A DNA stretch of 64,000 bases from Lysobacterales bacterium (lineage in GTDB: Bacteria; Pseudomonadota; Gammaproteobacteria; Xanthomonadales; Ahniellaceae): NCBI GenBank assembly GCA_016182785.1, contig JACPFU010000006.1:1-64000 (forward strand). The letters are read 5' to 3'. Positions 1-10,118 of this stretch are shown piece after piece. Every line of letters starts with the position of its first letter. Position 1 is the stretch's first letter. The position numbers and the translations under genes are program-made. The notes beneath the pieces were generated by a model, which was not told the DNA's origin, ran no database searches, and worked only from the letters and a program-made list of their open reading frames with translations.

Positions 1-682
<682 letters not shown>

Positions 683-686
<4 letters not shown>

Positions 687-1252
687 GCCGACAGCTCGCG
701 CTTGAGCCAGGCCTTGGCGTGCTGCCACTCGCGGTAGGTGGTGGACGGATGCTGGCCCATCACCACTGCGGTCTCCTCGATCGAGAGCCCGGCGAAGTAG
801 CGCAGCTCGACCACGCGCGCGGCTTCCGGATCGAGCGTGTCGAGCCGCGACAGCGCGGCATCGAGCGCGATCAGTTCGGCGCTGTCGTCGATGGCGACAC
901 CGGCGGCGGCTTCGAGTGCTTCCAGCGTCTGGCCGCCGCCGCGCTTGTCGGCATGATGGCGACGCGCGTGGTCGACCAGCACCTGTCGCATCGCGCGCGC
1001 GGCGGCGCCGAAGAAGTGCGCGCGGTTCTCGAAGTCCGGCGCGCCCCCGATCAGCTTGATCATCGCCTCGTTGACCAGCGCAGTCGGCTGCAAGGTGCGC
1101 GCCGGCGCGCCGCCCGAGAGCAGCCCCGCAGCCATCTGCCGCAGCTCGCGATAGACCCTAGAGAACAGCCGCTCGGCCGCGACCCGGTCGCCACCGTGCC
1201 ACGCCGCCAGCCAGCCGGTCAGGTCCGCATCCTTCCCATCATCCTGCGCCAA
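683..1252 (-). CDS. ECF-family RNA polymerase sigma factor (kinase-associated type)
   Basis: 189 residues from a proposed TTG start at 1252, which has a GGGGG run about 6 nt upstream. A longer in-frame extension upstream has no supported start, so the start is uncertain. Region sigma-2 spans about residues 20-105 (TALVNEA, RAHFFGAAARAMRQVLVDHARR). Region sigma-4 spans about 135-185 (LDPEAARVVELRYFAGLSIEE, then the helix-turn-helix containing STTYREWQHAKAWL). The order sigma then kinase, with a 4-nt overlap, is the known arrangement of ECF sigma factors controlled by Ser/Thr kinases. The same order recurs at 14991-18307. The target promoters cannot be read from the protein, but two fixed-spacing promoter-like motifs occur before exoprotein genes in this window. 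Confidence 0.88.
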
Positions 1253-1419
1253 GACAGCCCCCAAGGCCGATCCGCGACCGCCCGATTCTGCGCCGCCGGA
1301 TAGGCCGAGGGAAAGCGGCACGATGCGCGACGCCACGCACGGCGCCGGAAAGGCTGTCCACGCCGCGGCATCGACCGCTAGCATCTGCCGGTTGCGTGGA
1401 CTGCAAACGAGAGACCGAC

Positions 1420-2985
1420 ATGCTGGACGAAGAAGAAATCGAGGCCGAGGACAACGCCGGCGACGACGCGAGCCTGAGCTGGTCCAGCCGCATCCGCAGC
1501 GGAACGCATCGGGCCGGTGCCGGACTGATCTTCCTCGCCGCGCTGTGCCTGTTGTTCTGGAACGAGACGTCGTCCAAGCACCAGGCCGATGGGCTGGCCG
1601 AGATCGCTGCACAGGTGCAGCCCGGCGCGGCGAGTGCACCCGATGCGGCACTCGATGGCCGTCCGGTGCATCTGAGCGCGCGCGTACACAGCGACACCGG
1701 CACCCGCGATCCGTTCTTCGGCGTGGGCGCCGAGGGCGCGGTGCTGTATCGCGAAGTCGAGATGTTCCAGTGGATCGAGTACCGCGAAACCACCGGGCGC
1801 GGCAGCAAGAAGCGCACGCACTACAGCTACGCGCAGGACTGGGACAGCGAGCACCACGACTCCAGCCGGTTCCACGAGCCGAAGGGCCACGAGAATCCGA
1901 AGCCGGCACTGGAAAGCGAGACCTTCATCGCCACCGACGCACACCTCGGCCCGTACCGCTTCGACCACACCGTGGTGGCGCACCGGGCGCTGGCCGAGAT
2001 GGAAAACGCCGATGGCCTCGGCAGCCTCGGGCGCTGGCCGCAGTTCCTCGAAACCCTGCCGAAGGTCAGCGACGAACTTGCCGCAATGCGCTGGTACGAA
2101 CTCGAAGCCGGGGTCTACTACCGCGGCGATGCCAAGTCCGAGGAGGCCGAACTCGGCGACCTGCGCGTCGCCTTCTACCCGTTCTCCAACGACTACCCGC
2201 TGAGCATGATCGGACGCCAGGAAGGTGATCGACTCACCCCGTGGCGCGCCAGCAACGGCGAGGAAATGCTGCTCGCGGCCGCTGGCGCGCTCGACGCGAA
2301 GACCGTGGTCCAGATCGCCGAATCGCGGCAAGCCGGCTTCACCAGCCTGCTGCGCCTGGTCGGGCTGGCCGCGGCCGTGCTTGGCGCGGCAGGCGTCGCG
2401 CGCTGGCTCGGCGGCTTCCTCATGGCGATCCCCGTGGTCGGCCGGCTGGTGTCGATGTCGCTCGCCGTCGCCGGCGGACTGTTCGGCCTGATGGCCGGGC
2501 TGGTGACGATCGTCGTCGGCTGGCTGGCGGCGCGGCCCTGGATCGCCGGGCTGCTGTTGCTCGCCATCGTCGGCGCGACGGTCTTCGCCATCCGCAAGTG
2601 GAAGCGCAATGCCACCGGGCGCAACGCTCGTGCAGACGAGTCCCGGATGCCCATGCCACCCGTCGCCACGCCGCCGCCGATGCCCCCACCTCCGCCGCCG
2701 CCGGCCGAGCCGCGCGCGGTCGCCGCAACGTCCGCATCGACGCACGCACCACCCGCGCCGACCACATCGCCTGCGCCGGCGCCAGCAGCCACCAGGAACC
2801 TGCGCATCACGCTCGGCAGCAAGGGCGACTACGTCCTCAACAAGCTCGTGCGCGAGCACCCCGACGGCCGCCAGGACCTGGTTTGCTTCGAGCTGATGCG
2901 CGCCGGGCAGCCGATCAAGCGCGGCACCCAGGACGAGGTGAAGGAAGCGCTGCGCCTGGCGCTGGCCGCAGCCAGCCCGGTTTGA
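1420..2985 (+). CDS. TMEM43-family membrane protein
   Basis: 521 residues from ATG 1420, preceded by a GAGAG stretch; an in-frame GTG at 1396 is the alternative. An acidic N-terminus is followed by one transmembrane helix (about 32-48, ending FWNE). A large soluble region of about 260 residues follows, then a cluster of three to four hydrophobic helices (about 308-395). Next come a proline-rich linker (about 405-460) and a small C-terminal domain of about 55 residues. The first helix, soluble domain and helix cluster match the TMEM43 (DUF1625) layout. Bacterial members have no established function; membrane organisation is a guess from the eukaryotic protein. The C-terminal extension is an addition I do not recognise. 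The gene is divergent from the sigma/kinase pair, with 167 bp between them. Confidence 0.75.
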   Translation: MLDEEEIEAEDNAGDDASLSWSSRIRSGTHRAGAGLIFLAALCLLFWNETSSKHQADGLAEIAAQVQPGAASAPDAALDGRPVHLSARVHSDTGTRDPFFGVGAEGAVLYREVEMFQWIEYRETTGRGSKKRTHYSYAQDWDSEHHDSSRFHEPKGHENPKPALESETFIATDAHLGPYRFDHTVVAHRALAEMENADGLGSLGRWPQFLETLPKVSDELAAMRWYELEAGVYYRGDAKSEEAELGDLRVAFYPFSNDYPLSMIGRQEGDRLTPWRASNGEEMLLAAAGALDAKTVVQIAESRQAGFTSLLRLVGLAAAVLGAAGVARWLGGFLMAIPVVGRLVSMSLAVAGGLFGLMAGLVTIVVGWLAARPWIAGLLLLAIVGATVFAIRKWKRNATGRNARADESRMPMPPVATPPPMPPPPPPPAEPRAVAATSASTHAPPAPTTSPAPAPAATRNLRITLGSKGDYVLNKLVREHPDGRQDLVCFELMRAGQPIKRGTQDEVKEALRLALAAASPV

Positions 2986-3032
2986 GCGACACCGAGCGCG
3001 GGCTGCGAGGGTTCGTGCCGGGGTGAGGTGGG

Positions 3033-3064
3033 TGGCGGGTTTCCCCGCCCGATGTCGTGGACCG
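3033..3064 (+). promoter_or_regulatory. Class 1 promoter-like motif upstream of the first fibre gene
   Basis: TGGCGGG (3033-3039), 14 nt, GTCGTGGACCG (3054-3064). The second element ends 50 nt before ATG 3115. The same two blocks at the same spacing precede four other exoprotein genes (6099, 10119, 12505, and 22097 on the minus strand). The CGT core in the downstream block and the spacing fit an ECF-type -35/-10 pair. This is inference from comparison inside the window. Confidence 0.6.
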
Positions 3065-3114
3065 CAGCGAAGGGCGCGCGTGGGCGCGTCCCATGCTTGA
3101 GGAGTCCCGCGTCC

Positions 3115-4382
3115 ATGAACCGTCTCGCACTCGCCGTGCTGCTCGCGCTCGGCAGCAGTCCAGCCTTCGCCGTCGACAGTGCCTTCACCTACCAGGGACT
3201 GCTGGAGCAGGCGGGCAACCCTGCAAGTGGCGCGTTCGACTTTCAGGTCGATCTGTACGACGCGGCGAGCGGCGGCATGCCGCTCAATCCCGTACCGTTG
3301 CAGTTCGACGACGTCGCCGTCGGCAACGGGCTGTTTCGCCTCTTGCTCGATCCAGGCCCGACCATCTTCACCGGCGCCAACCGCTGGCTGGTGCTGCGCG
3401 TGCGCGGCGGCACCGAGACCGGTGCCTACACCGAACTGACCCCGCGCCAGGCGCTGTATGCCGCGCCCTACGCGGAGCACGCCAACGATGCCGACTTCGC
3501 GGCGCTGGTCGCCGCGGGCAGCGTTGGCGCCACCCAGATCAAGCCCGCCGAAGTGCAGCGACGCATCGCCGCAACCTGCGCCAGCGGCAGCGCCATCCGC
3601 CTCATCAACAGCGACGGCAGCGTCAGCTGCGAAGCCGGCCTGCAGGGCCCAGCGGGTCCGCAAGGCCCGCAGGGCGACCCCGGACCCACCGGCCCCGCCG
3701 GACCGGCTGGAGCGGCTGGAGCGGCAGGACAGCAAGGATCGCCAGGCGCAACCGGCGCCACCGGCCCCGCTGGCCCCGCCGGACCGCAGGGCCAGCAAGG
3801 CCCGCAGGGTGAAATCGGCGCCACGGGTGCGACGGGAACCACGGGCGCCACCGGACCTGCGGGACCCGCAGGCCCTGCCGGACCGGCAGGACCGCAAGGC
3901 CCGCAAGGCGAAACCGGCGCGACCGGCCCGGCCGGGGCACCAGGACCGCAGGGACTGCAGGGCGACACCGGCGCCGCGGGCGCAACCGGGGCCACAGGGC
4001 CCGCGGGCCCCGCGGGACCGCAGGGCGCCACCGGAGCCACCGGCCCCGCGGGTCCCGCGGGACCGCAGGGTCCGCAAGGCGACACCGGCGTCACCGGTCC
4101 CACCGGCGCACAAGGACCACAGGGCGCAACGGGCGCCACGGGTGCCACCGGCCCCGCCGGCCCTCAGGGCCCGCAAGGCGCGCCCGGTTCCGCTGACGCC
4201 TGGGGTCGCCTCGGCAATGCCGGGACCGATCCGTACACGAATTTCCTCGGCACCACCGACGCGCAACCGTTCGTGATTCGTACCCACAACGTCCAGAGCC
4301 TGCGCGTCGAACCGTCCGCGGAGTTGTCCGCCGGACAGCCGATCACCGCCAACGTGATCGCCGGCAGTCGGGCCAACGGCTC
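3115..4382 (+). CDS. Collagen-like fibre protein, N-terminal part (frame breaks at about 4381)
   Basis: ATG 3115 follows a GAGGAG ribosome site 10 nt upstream. A signal peptide ends near SPAFA (about residue 20). A conserved head of about 150 residues ends in a segment containing [16 protein letters not shown], which is often found before collagen stretches in tail-fibre-like proteins. About 60 Gly-X-Y triplets (nt 3640-4190, rich in GPAGPQG and GATGATG) follow. A short [13 protein letters not shown] linker and a 50-residue block reach [10 protein letters not shown]. Comparison with the intact paralogue at 10201 shows one base missing just before 4381 (GGC-TC where GGC-GTC would keep frame). 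The frame then runs on only to a stop at 4503, while the homologous sequence continues in another frame from 4383. The likely product is a trimeric collagen-like surface or extracellular fibre; as written the gene is broken. Confidence 0.8.
4240..4382 (+). repeat. 143-bp block identical to 13258-13400
   Basis: Every base of 4240-4382 matches 13258-13400 in the second frameshifted fibre gene. Identity ends directly after the missing-base site in both copies (next base g versus a). Flanking sequence on both sides differs, so this is a transferred or converted tract, not part of one long duplication. Confidence 0.93.
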
Positions 4383-5699
4383 GGCGACACGGATCCCGAT
4401 GTGGATGTCGAAGGGCCGAACCGCGTGGCGGACCACTACGGCACGGTTGGCGGCGGCTATAACAACCAGGCTGGGGGCGGTGTTGGCTCGGTTAGCGAGC
4501 TGACGCATGCCACCGTCGGCGGCGGTGCAGCAAACTATGCATTCATGCGCGGGAGCACCGTGTCCGGAGGCCAAAGCAACCGTGCGGCTGCCATTTTCGC
4601 ATCAGTGGGCGGAGGCGCCTTCAATAGAGCCGCAGGTCTAGCTAGCACCGTGGGCGGCGGCTATTCCAATGTCCTGAGCGGTTCCTATGCAACCATTCCC
4701 GGCGGAACATGGAACTGCGCCGGCGCCGACTACAGTTTCGCAGCCGGCCGGAGGGCCAAGGTCAGGCCCAGCCTTGATCCCAACGACGGCGACTCTTGCG
4801 ACAGACTTCCCAACTACCCCGGCGGCGACGGCGATCTCGGCACCTTCGTCTGGGCCGACAGCCAGAACGCCGATTTCGTATCGACCGGCTCCAACCAGTT
4901 CCTGGTCCGCGCCCAGGGCGGTGTCGGGCTGGGCACCAATGCACCGCAGAACCAGCTGCACGTGGCCGAGGACGTCAACGACTGGGCGGCGGCGTTCAAC
5001 CACGTCGCGCAGATCCAGAACACCTCGACCGGCAGCAGCCCCGACGTGCTGGCGCTGAAGATCGGCACGCTCGGCAACCCCGGCGGCTCGGTCAACTTCA
5101 TCACCTTCATCCGCGGCGACGACACCAGCCTCGGCGCCATCGAGGGCAACGGGCTCGGCGGCGTCACCTTCGCCGGCCCGGGCAACGACTACGCCGAATG
5201 GCTGCCCAAGGTGGACAAGGCCGAACCGATCGCCCCCGGCCAGGTCGTAGCCTGGACAGCGCAGGGCATCAGCCGCAACATGGCCGGCGCGCTGCGCGCG
5301 ATGGTCGTCAGCAGCGAACCGATCGTCGCCGGCAACGCGCCCATGTCCGGCGACCGCAGCGGCCACGCCCCGGTTGCCTTCGTCGGACAGGCGCCGGTGG
5401 ATGTGATCGGACCGGTCGCAGCCGGCGACTGGATCATCGCCTCCGGACGCGACGACGGCACCGGCATCGCGGTGCCCGGAGCGAAGCTTGGCGCTGGTCA
5501 GCACGCGTTGATCGTCGGACGCGCGCTGGAATCCTCGACCGCCCCCGAGCGCAAACCGATCCGCACCCTGATCGGCCTCGGCCAGGAGGCCCTGCTCGGC
5601 CAACTGGCCGAAGACAACGCCGTGCTGCGCGCGGAACTCGACAGCCTGCGCGCACGACTCGATGCGCTGAGCCAACGCCCCGACGGGAGCGCGCCATGA
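4383..5699 (+). CDS. Fibre protein, C-terminal part in the shifted frame (YadA-type head, C-terminal domain)
   Basis: Continuation of the gene starting at 3115, in the frame one base back. It opens with [19 protein letters not shown], matching the intact paralogue at 10201. GTG 4401 could serve as an internal start but has no ribosome site. About seven YadA-head-type repeats (TVGGG..N.A.G) are followed by [17 protein letters not shown]. Next is a stretch almost identical to the other broken fibre gene, then a domain starting NDYAEWLP of a kind seen at the end of tail-fibre-like proteins. A short coiled coil ([20 protein letters not shown]) closes the protein. The stop overlaps the ATG of the next gene (ATGA at 5696), so the two were built to be co-translated. 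The open C-terminal half suggests that the frame break is recent, programmed, or a sequence error. Confidence 0.75.
   Translation, partial: GDTDPDVDVEGPNRVADHYGTVGGGYNNQAGGGVGSVSELTHATVGGGAANYAFMRGSTVSGGQSNRAAAIFASVGGGAFNRAAGLASTVGGGYSNVLSGSYATIPGGTWNCAGADYSFAAGRRAKVRPSLDPNDGDSCDRLPNYPGGDGDLGTFVWADSQNADFVSTGSNQFLVRAQGGVGLGTNAPQNQLHVAEDVNDWAAAFNHVAQIQNTSTGSSPDVLALKIGTLGNPGGSVNFITFIRGDDTSLGAIEGNGLGGVTFAGPGNDYAEWLPKVDKAEPIAPGQVVAWTAQGISRNMAGALRAMVVSSEPIVAGNAPMSGDRSGHAPVAFVGQAPVDVIGPVAAGDWIIASGRDDGTGIAVPGAKLGAGQHALIVGRALESSTAPERKPIRTLIGLGQEALLGQLAEDNAVLRAELDSLRARLDALSQRPDGSAP
4804..5077 (+). repeat. 274-bp near-identical block, partner of 13954-14227
   Basis: The two stretches differ at two positions that I could find. 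Together with the 143-bp identical block they frame a divergent YadA-head region, giving a conserved-variable-conserved mosaic between the two broken fibre genes. Confidence 0.88.
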
Positions 5700-5992
5700 G
5701 CCGGTGTCGCCAGCGGCGACTGCGCCGCCTGCTGCTGCTCGCCGCGATCGCGCTGGCCTCGCTCGGTGCCATCGCACAGTCGGCCGGTGGCAATTACCGC
5801 CTACGCAAGTCGGTCATCGCCGCGGGCAGCGCGACGCTCCAGGCCGGTACCTACCGCGCCAGCGCCACCGCCGGCCAGCCCGAACCCGGCACCCTCGCCG
5901 GCGGCGACTTCCGCGTGCAGGGCGGCTTCTGGCCCGCCCCGCCGCCCACCAGCGCACCCGACCCCCTGTTCGCCGACGGCTTCGAGAACTGA
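5696..5992 (+). CDS. Small secreted protein with C-terminal GFE tag
   Basis: 98 residues from ATG 5696, translationally coupled to the fibre gene by ATGA. A basic start (RCRQRRLRR) and a hydrophobic run form a signal peptide ending near AIAQS. The mature part is about 70 residues and contains Y-R-L-R-K-S-V, G-Q-P-E-P-G-T-L-A-G-G-D-F and V-Q-G-G-F-W. This pattern is widespread in secreted bacterial proteins ending in GGFW. The final residues are LFADGFEN, the same tag found on seven other secreted proteins here. No cysteines or membrane helix follow the signal peptide. Function unknown; its coupling to a fibre gene suggests a surface partner. Confidence 0.82.
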   Translation: MSRCRQRRLRRLLLLAAIALASLGAIAQSAGGNYRLRKSVIAAGSATLQAGTYRASATAGQPEPGTLAGGDFRVQGGFWPAPPPTSAPDPLFADGFEN

Positions 5993-6022
5993 GGCGGACT
6001 CCCGCCGCCGTCCCGCACTTCT

Positions 6023-6047
6023 CCTCTCTCCCCTCGCGGGAGAGAGG
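6023..6047 (+). terminator. Hairpin after the first fibre operon
   Basis: Ten-base perfect stem (CCTCTCTCCC / GGGAGAGAGG) with a 5-nt loop, 30 nt after the stop at 5992. No U-run follows, so it may be a weak terminator, an RNA 3' stabiliser or a dispersed palindrome. Confidence 0.5.
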
Positions 6048-6098
6048 CCGGGAGAGAGGGGCATTCTGCGACACCGCTGCGAACCCGCGCTGACGCCG

Positions 6099-6130
6099 TG
6101 GCGGGTTTCTTCGGTGTTTGTCGTGGACCG
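6099..6130 (+). promoter_or_regulatory. Class 1 promoter-like motif upstream of RCC1 gene 1
   Basis: TGGCGGG (6099-6105), 14 nt, GTCGTGG (6120-6126) then ACCG. Same elements and spacing as at 3033. The second block ends 88 nt before ATG 6215. Confidence 0.6.
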
Positions 6131-6214
6131 GGACAAGCGGAGATCGAAAAGCCGATGTCGGGCCTTCGATTTCCGCAACCCGCCAAAGCGCAACCAACCG
6201 GAGACCCGCTCGCC

Positions 6215-9200
6215 ATGTCCACCCACCGATCCATCGCGCACTGGCTGCGCCATCTGCTGCTCCTGCTGATCGTCGGCCTGTGCACCGGCGAGACGGCGCG
6301 GGCGAACCCGATCGGACCGCAATCCATCGCCATCGGCGTCACCCATGCCTGCGCGCTGACCGACAGCGGCGGCGTCAAGTGCTGGGGATACGGTCCCCAC
6401 GGCCAGCTCGGCAACGACAGCACCAACCGCACCGCCACGCCGCTGTTGGTCAAGGGCATCACCACCGCGGTGGCGCTCGCCGCCGGCGAGCACCACACCT
6501 GCGCCCTGCTCGCGAACAACACCGTGCGCTGCTGGGGATGGAACGTCTATGGCGTGCTCGGTACCGCCATAGCGCTGAACGGAACCAGTTCGGACCCGGT
6601 GGAAATCCCCTTGACCGGCGTCTACGAGATCGCTGCCGGCCGCCACCACAACTGCGCCCGCCTGCTCGATGACTCGCTGCGTTGCTGGGGCCTCAACGAC
6701 TACGGGCAGCTCGGGAACGGCAGCACCACCAACAGCGCGGCGCCGGTCGAGGTCAGCGGCATCAACTCGGCGCGCTGGATCACGGCCGGCCAGCGACACA
6801 GCTGCACGCGCCTCAGCAGCGGCACGGTGCGTTGCTGGGGCGCGAATGCCTACGGGCAACTTGGCAACGGCAGCTACGTCGACTCCAGCGTTCCGGTCGA
6901 AGTCGCGGGACTGCCCTTCGCGATTTCGGTGACCGCCGGAAACGCCTCCACCTGCGCCCGCATTTCGGACAACACTGCTCGCTGCTGGGGCAGCAACAGC
7001 TACGGGCAACTCGGCGACGGCACCAACTTCGGCTCGCCGACACCGGTGACCGTGTCGGGACTCGCCGGCGTCACCGGGATGTCCTCCGGCGTGGACTTCG
7101 CCTGCGCCGCGCTGAACACCGGCGGTGCCCGCTGCTGGGGCACCAACGGCCACGGGCAACTCGGCGACGGCAGCCTGAGCGATCGTTCGAGCGCAGTCGC
7201 GGTAACGGGGCTGTCCAATAGCGCCGCCATCGTCGCTGGATACGACACCACCTGCGCGCGCGGCAGCGATCAAACCATCACCTGCTGGGGCAACAACCGA
7301 CAGGGCCAGCTCGGCATCGGTTCCATCGGCCTCGAACGCAGCGCCACCGCGGTCGAGGTCTACGGTCTTGCGACCGCCACCACGATCGACAGCGGCGGGC
7401 AGCACGTCTGCGCCACCCTCTACGACCAGACCGCTCGCTGCTGGGGCAACAACCAGGTCGGCCAACTCGGCGATGGCAGTACGACTGATCGCAGCGCGCC
7501 GGTCACGGTGGGCGGATTGAGCACTGCACAAGCCGTGGCCACCGGTCGCTCGCACACCTGTGCCCGCCTCGGCGATGGTTCGGTGCGCTGCTGGGGCCGC
7601 AACGGCGAAGGCGCGCTCGGCAATGGCACCGACATCAACAGCAGCACACCGGCAACCGTCAGCGGACTGTTCAGCATCTCGGGCATTGCTGCCGGCGCCT
7701 ACCACAGCTGCGCGGCACGCACCGATGGGCGCGTGTTCTGCTGGGGACGCAACTCGAACTACCAGATCGGCGATGGCACCTGGCAGAACCGCCTGACGCC
7801 GGTCCAGGTGCCGGGCATCACCACGGCGACCCAGGTCGCGGCTGGTGAGGAACATACCTGCGCCCTGCTCGCGGATCGCACCGTTCTCTGCTGGGGCTAC
7901 AACTCGATGGGACAGGTCGGCAACGACACGGTCGGCATCGCCTATACGCCGATCGCGGTGTCCGGCATCGATGACGTCATCTGGATCACCACCGGCGACT
8001 TCCATACCTGCGCGATGCGCGCGAACCGCGATCTCTACTGCTGGGGCGCCAATGGCTACGGCCAGGTCAGTGGCGTCAGCCACATACCGTCGAACACCGT
8101 GATGACGCCACTGCTGGTGGCCGGCATTCCCGAGACGGCGCTGGTCGATGCCGGTGCCGATCACACCTGCATGCTTGCCTACGTCAACAATTACCCCGCT
8201 TACTGCTGGGGCAAGAACCAGTTCGGACAAACCGCTGCCGGCAACTTCGATACCTACGCTTCGATCCACCTGGTGCAAGGGATGGACGGCGCAGTCCCGT
8301 CCTGGATCGTCGCCGGCTACGACCAAAGCTGCGTGCGCGTCTATGGCGGCCTTGTGCGTTGCTTCGGCAGCAACCAGAGCGGTCAACTGGGCCTGGGCCA
8401 CCTCGCCTACGAAACACTGCCACAGGCCGTGGTCGGCTCACCCTTCCACACCTGGCCGGTCACCGCCAGCGCCTCGGGAAACGGCAGCGTCGCGCCCGCC
8501 GCGCAGACCGTGGACCACGGCGCCGCGGCCACGTTCACGGTGACCGCGGGCGCGCACCACCACGTCGGCTCCACGGCCGGTTCCGGCTGCACCGTGTCAC
8601 CGCTGGGTGGCGACGTCTGGCAGGCCGCATCGGTGCAGTCGGCGTGCTCGGTCAACATCAGTTTCAGCATCGACCAGTACACGCTCGACTACTACACGAC
8701 TGCCGGCGGCCACATCGATGGCCCGGCGCACCAGATGGTCGACTATGGGCAGAACGGCCTGGCAGTCACGGCCGTGCCCGACATCGGCTACCAGTTCGTA
8801 CAATGGAGCGACGGCCGCACCGACAACCCGCGCACCGACAACCAAGTGGCGAGCGCGCTCTCGGTCACCGCGCAGTTCAGCAATGCCACGGTCGATCTGC
8901 AGGTCACGGTCAGCAACGGCCGCGACTCGGTGCAGCCCGGGGAAACCCTGGGCTACGGCATCACTATCGCCAACGCCGGCACCAGCGCAGTGAGCGGCGC
9001 CAGCATCCACGGCCTGATTCCGCCGCAACTCGGCCCCGCGACCTGGACCTGCCTGCCCGCCTTCTCCACCGCGACCTGCCCGACCGGCCCGAATGGCAGC
9101 GGCAGCGGCGACTTCGACCTGGTCGTGAACCTCGGCGGCGGCACCCACCTGCGTTACGGATTGACCGCGACCGTCACCGGCAGCGTCGGCGAGCACGTCT

Positions 9201-9319
9201 GGTTCCAGGTCAGCGCAACGCCCCCGGCCGGCATCAACGACGGCGACCTGTCGAACAACACCGCCAGCGACTGGGATCCGATCGTCAACGTGGCGATCTT
9301 CTCGAACGGTTTCGAGTGA
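6215..9319 (+). CDS. Secreted RCC1-repeat protein with C-terminal GFE tag
   Basis: 1034 residues from ATG 6215, with a GGAG site 9 nt upstream. Signal peptide about 1-30 (LLLLLIVGLC). Fourteen RCC1-type repeats (about 30-742) carry the signature C-W-G-x-N-x-x-G-Q-L-G; most also have an H-T-C or H-S-C just before. That gives two regularly spaced cysteines per repeat, consistent with blade-locking disulfides in an exported propeller pair. Then comes an InlB-B-type repeat region (about 745-880), a DUF11-like domain (about 893-1020, VDLQVTVSNG...YGITIANAG), and the tag IFSNGFE at the very end. RCC1 in bacteria is a generic propeller fold; ligand unknown. A class 1 motif lies upstream, and a second protein of the same build is encoded at 18323-22018. 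Confidence 0.88.
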   Translation: MSTHRSIAHWLRHLLLLLIVGLCTGETARANPIGPQSIAIGVTHACALTDSGGVKCWGYGPHGQLGNDSTNRTATPLLVKGITTAVALAAGEHHTCALLANNTVRCWGWNVYGVLGTAIALNGTSSDPVEIPLTGVYEIAAGRHHNCARLLDDSLRCWGLNDYGQLGNGSTTNSAAPVEVSGINSARWITAGQRHSCTRLSSGTVRCWGANAYGQLGNGSYVDSSVPVEVAGLPFAISVTAGNASTCARISDNTARCWGSNSYGQLGDGTNFGSPTPVTVSGLAGVTGMSSGVDFACAALNTGGARCWGTNGHGQLGDGSLSDRSSAVAVTGLSNSAAIVAGYDTTCARGSDQTITCWGNNRQGQLGIGSIGLERSATAVEVYGLATATTIDSGGQHVCATLYDQTARCWGNNQVGQLGDGSTTDRSAPVTVGGLSTAQAVATGRSHTCARLGDGSVRCWGRNGEGALGNGTDINSSTPATVSGLFSISGIAAGAYHSCAARTDGRVFCWGRNSNYQIGDGTWQNRLTPVQVPGITTATQVAAGEEHTCALLADRTVLCWGYNSMGQVGNDTVGIAYTPIAVSGIDDVIWITTGDFHTCAMRANRDLYCWGANGYGQVSGVSHIPSNTVMTPLLVAGIPETALVDAGADHTCMLAYVNNYPAYCWGKNQFGQTAAGNFDTYASIHLVQGMDGAVPSWIVAGYDQSCVRVYGGLVRCFGSNQSGQLGLGHLAYETLPQAVVGSPFHTWPVTASASGNGSVAPAAQTVDHGAAATFTVTAGAHHHVGSTAGSGCTVSPLGGDVWQAASVQSACSVNISFSIDQYTLDYYTTAGGHIDGPAHQMVDYGQNGLAVTAVPDIGYQFVQWSDGRTDNPRTDNQVASALSVTAQFSNATVDLQVTVSNGRDSVQPGETLGYGITIANAGTSAVSGASIHGLIPPQLGPATWTCLPAFSTATCPTGPNGSGSGDFDLVVNLGGGTHLRYGLTATVTGSVGEHVWFQVSATPPAGINDGDLSNNTASDWDPIVNVAIFSNGFE

Positions 9320-9366
9320 TCGATGGCTTGCGCAGGGTTGGCGTTCGCCATTGGCAACAGTAGTAT

Positions 9367-9396
9367 GGGCACCCATATAGTGCGATATGGGTGCCC
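9367..9396 (+). promoter_or_regulatory. Palindromic operator of vapBC 1
   Basis: Perfect 12-bp inverted repeat GGGCACCCATAT / ATATGGGTGCCC separated by 6 nt, ending 2 nt before the proposed antitoxin ATG at 9399. It covers the alternative in-frame ATG at 9387. Position and symmetry fit an autoregulatory operator bound by the antitoxin or the VapBC complex. Confidence 0.75.
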
Positions 9397-9398
9397 CT

Positions 9399-9644
9399 AT
9401 GAAGACGACGATCGAGATTCCGGACGCGCTGTTTCGCAAGGCCAGGCGCCATGCCGAGGCGCGGCGCACGACGTTGAAGGCGCTGGTCGAACAGGGGCTG
9501 CGCACGGTGTTGGCGGAAGCGCGCCAGCAGGTTGCGTTCCAGTTGCCCGACGCCAGCGTCGGCGGCGACGGCCTGTCGCCGGAGTTCCGCGACGCGGACT
9601 GGAACCACATCCGCGCCGCCGCCTACGAGGGGCACGGCGGATGA
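9399..9644 (+). CDS. vapB: Type II antitoxin, ribbon-helix-helix VapB type
   Basis: 81 residues. ATG 9399 is chosen because MKTTIEIPDALFRKARRHAE is the usual opening of this family (beta-strand then helix, RHH DNA binding) and because ATG 9387 sits inside the operator. No good ribosome site precedes either. The C-terminal half (residues about 45-81) would wrap the toxin. The stop overlaps the toxin start (ATGA at 9641), giving translational coupling. The antitoxin should neutralise the adjacent PIN ribonuclease and repress the operon. Confidence 0.85.
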   Translation: MKTTIEIPDALFRKARRHAEARRTTLKALVEQGLRTVLAEARQQVAFQLPDASVGGDGLSPEFRDADWNHIRAAAYEGHGG

Positions 9645-10072
9645 TCGCGCTCGACACCAACGTGCTGGTCTACGCCCATCGCCACGACAGCCCGTTCCAC
9701 GAAGCAGCCCGGCAGGCCGTTGCCACGCTGGCCGAGGGCCGAGCGAGTTGGGCCATCGCCTGGCCCTGCCTGCACGAGTTCTTTTCGATCACTACCCACC
9801 CGCGCATCTACGCGCCGCCGAGCACACCCGCACAAGCGGTCCTGCAGATCGATGCATGGCTGAGTTCACCCTCGCTGGTGCTGCTGGCCGAGAATGACGA
9901 GCACTGGCCGCAACTCCGCGGCCTGATCGAGAAATCCCGGCTGCAGGGGCCGATGGTGCACGACGCCCGCATCGCGGCACTTTGCCTCAGCCACGGCGTA
10001 CGCGAACTCTGGTCCGCCGACCGCGACTTCAGCCGCTACGCCGGGCTGCGCACCCGCAACCCGCTGGTCTGA
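9641..10072 (+). CDS. vapC: PIN-domain toxin, VapC type
   Basis: 143 residues, a usual VapC length. Acidic residues of the PIN active site are visible: Asp5 (ALDTN), Glu46 (CLHEFF), Asp108 (VHDARIAA) and Asp127/Asp129 (SADRDF). Members are Mg-dependent RNases that cut tRNA or rRNA. The gene is coupled to the upstream antitoxin by a 4-nt overlap. The locus interrupts the exoprotein island between the RCC1 gene and the second collagen gene, consistent with mobility of TA modules. No insertion-sequence ends are visible. Confidence 0.9.
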   Translation: MIALDTNVLVYAHRHDSPFHEAARQAVATLAEGRASWAIAWPCLHEFFSITTHPRIYAPPSTPAQAVLQIDAWLSSPSLVLLAENDEHWPQLRGLIEKSRLQGPMVHDARIAALCLSHGVRELWSADRDFSRYAGLRTRNPLV

Positions 10073-10118
10073 CGCCCCGCTACGCGACACGTCCGCAATC
10101 GCGCCCACGCCGCTGCCG

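Noticed and set aside
1378-4287. Very long open frame on the minus strand opposite the TMEM43 and collagen genes
   Set aside because: Gly-X-Y repeats and high GC keep the antisense frame open; its translation is low-complexity and has no signal peptide or domain. The plus-strand genes have clear domains and ribosome sites.
4370-4390. Programmed -1 frameshift site in the fibre genes
   Set aside because: No X-XXY-YYZ slippery heptamer and no obvious stem-loop after GGC-TC. A missing base in a shared tract explains it more simply, so I list it as a frame break and keep the programmed option open only as a finding to test.
5960-5992. GFE end as a PEP-CTERM, LPXTG or type IX sorting signal
   Set aside because: There is no following hydrophobic helix and basic tail, no LPXTG, and no folded C-terminal domain of the type IX kind; the tag sits at the very end.
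5801-8401. 866-codon open frame on the minus strand opposite RCC1 gene 1
   Set aside because: Mirror of the repeated RCC1 codons. The periodic pattern in the antisense protein follows the plus-strand repeats and nothing recognisable is encoded.
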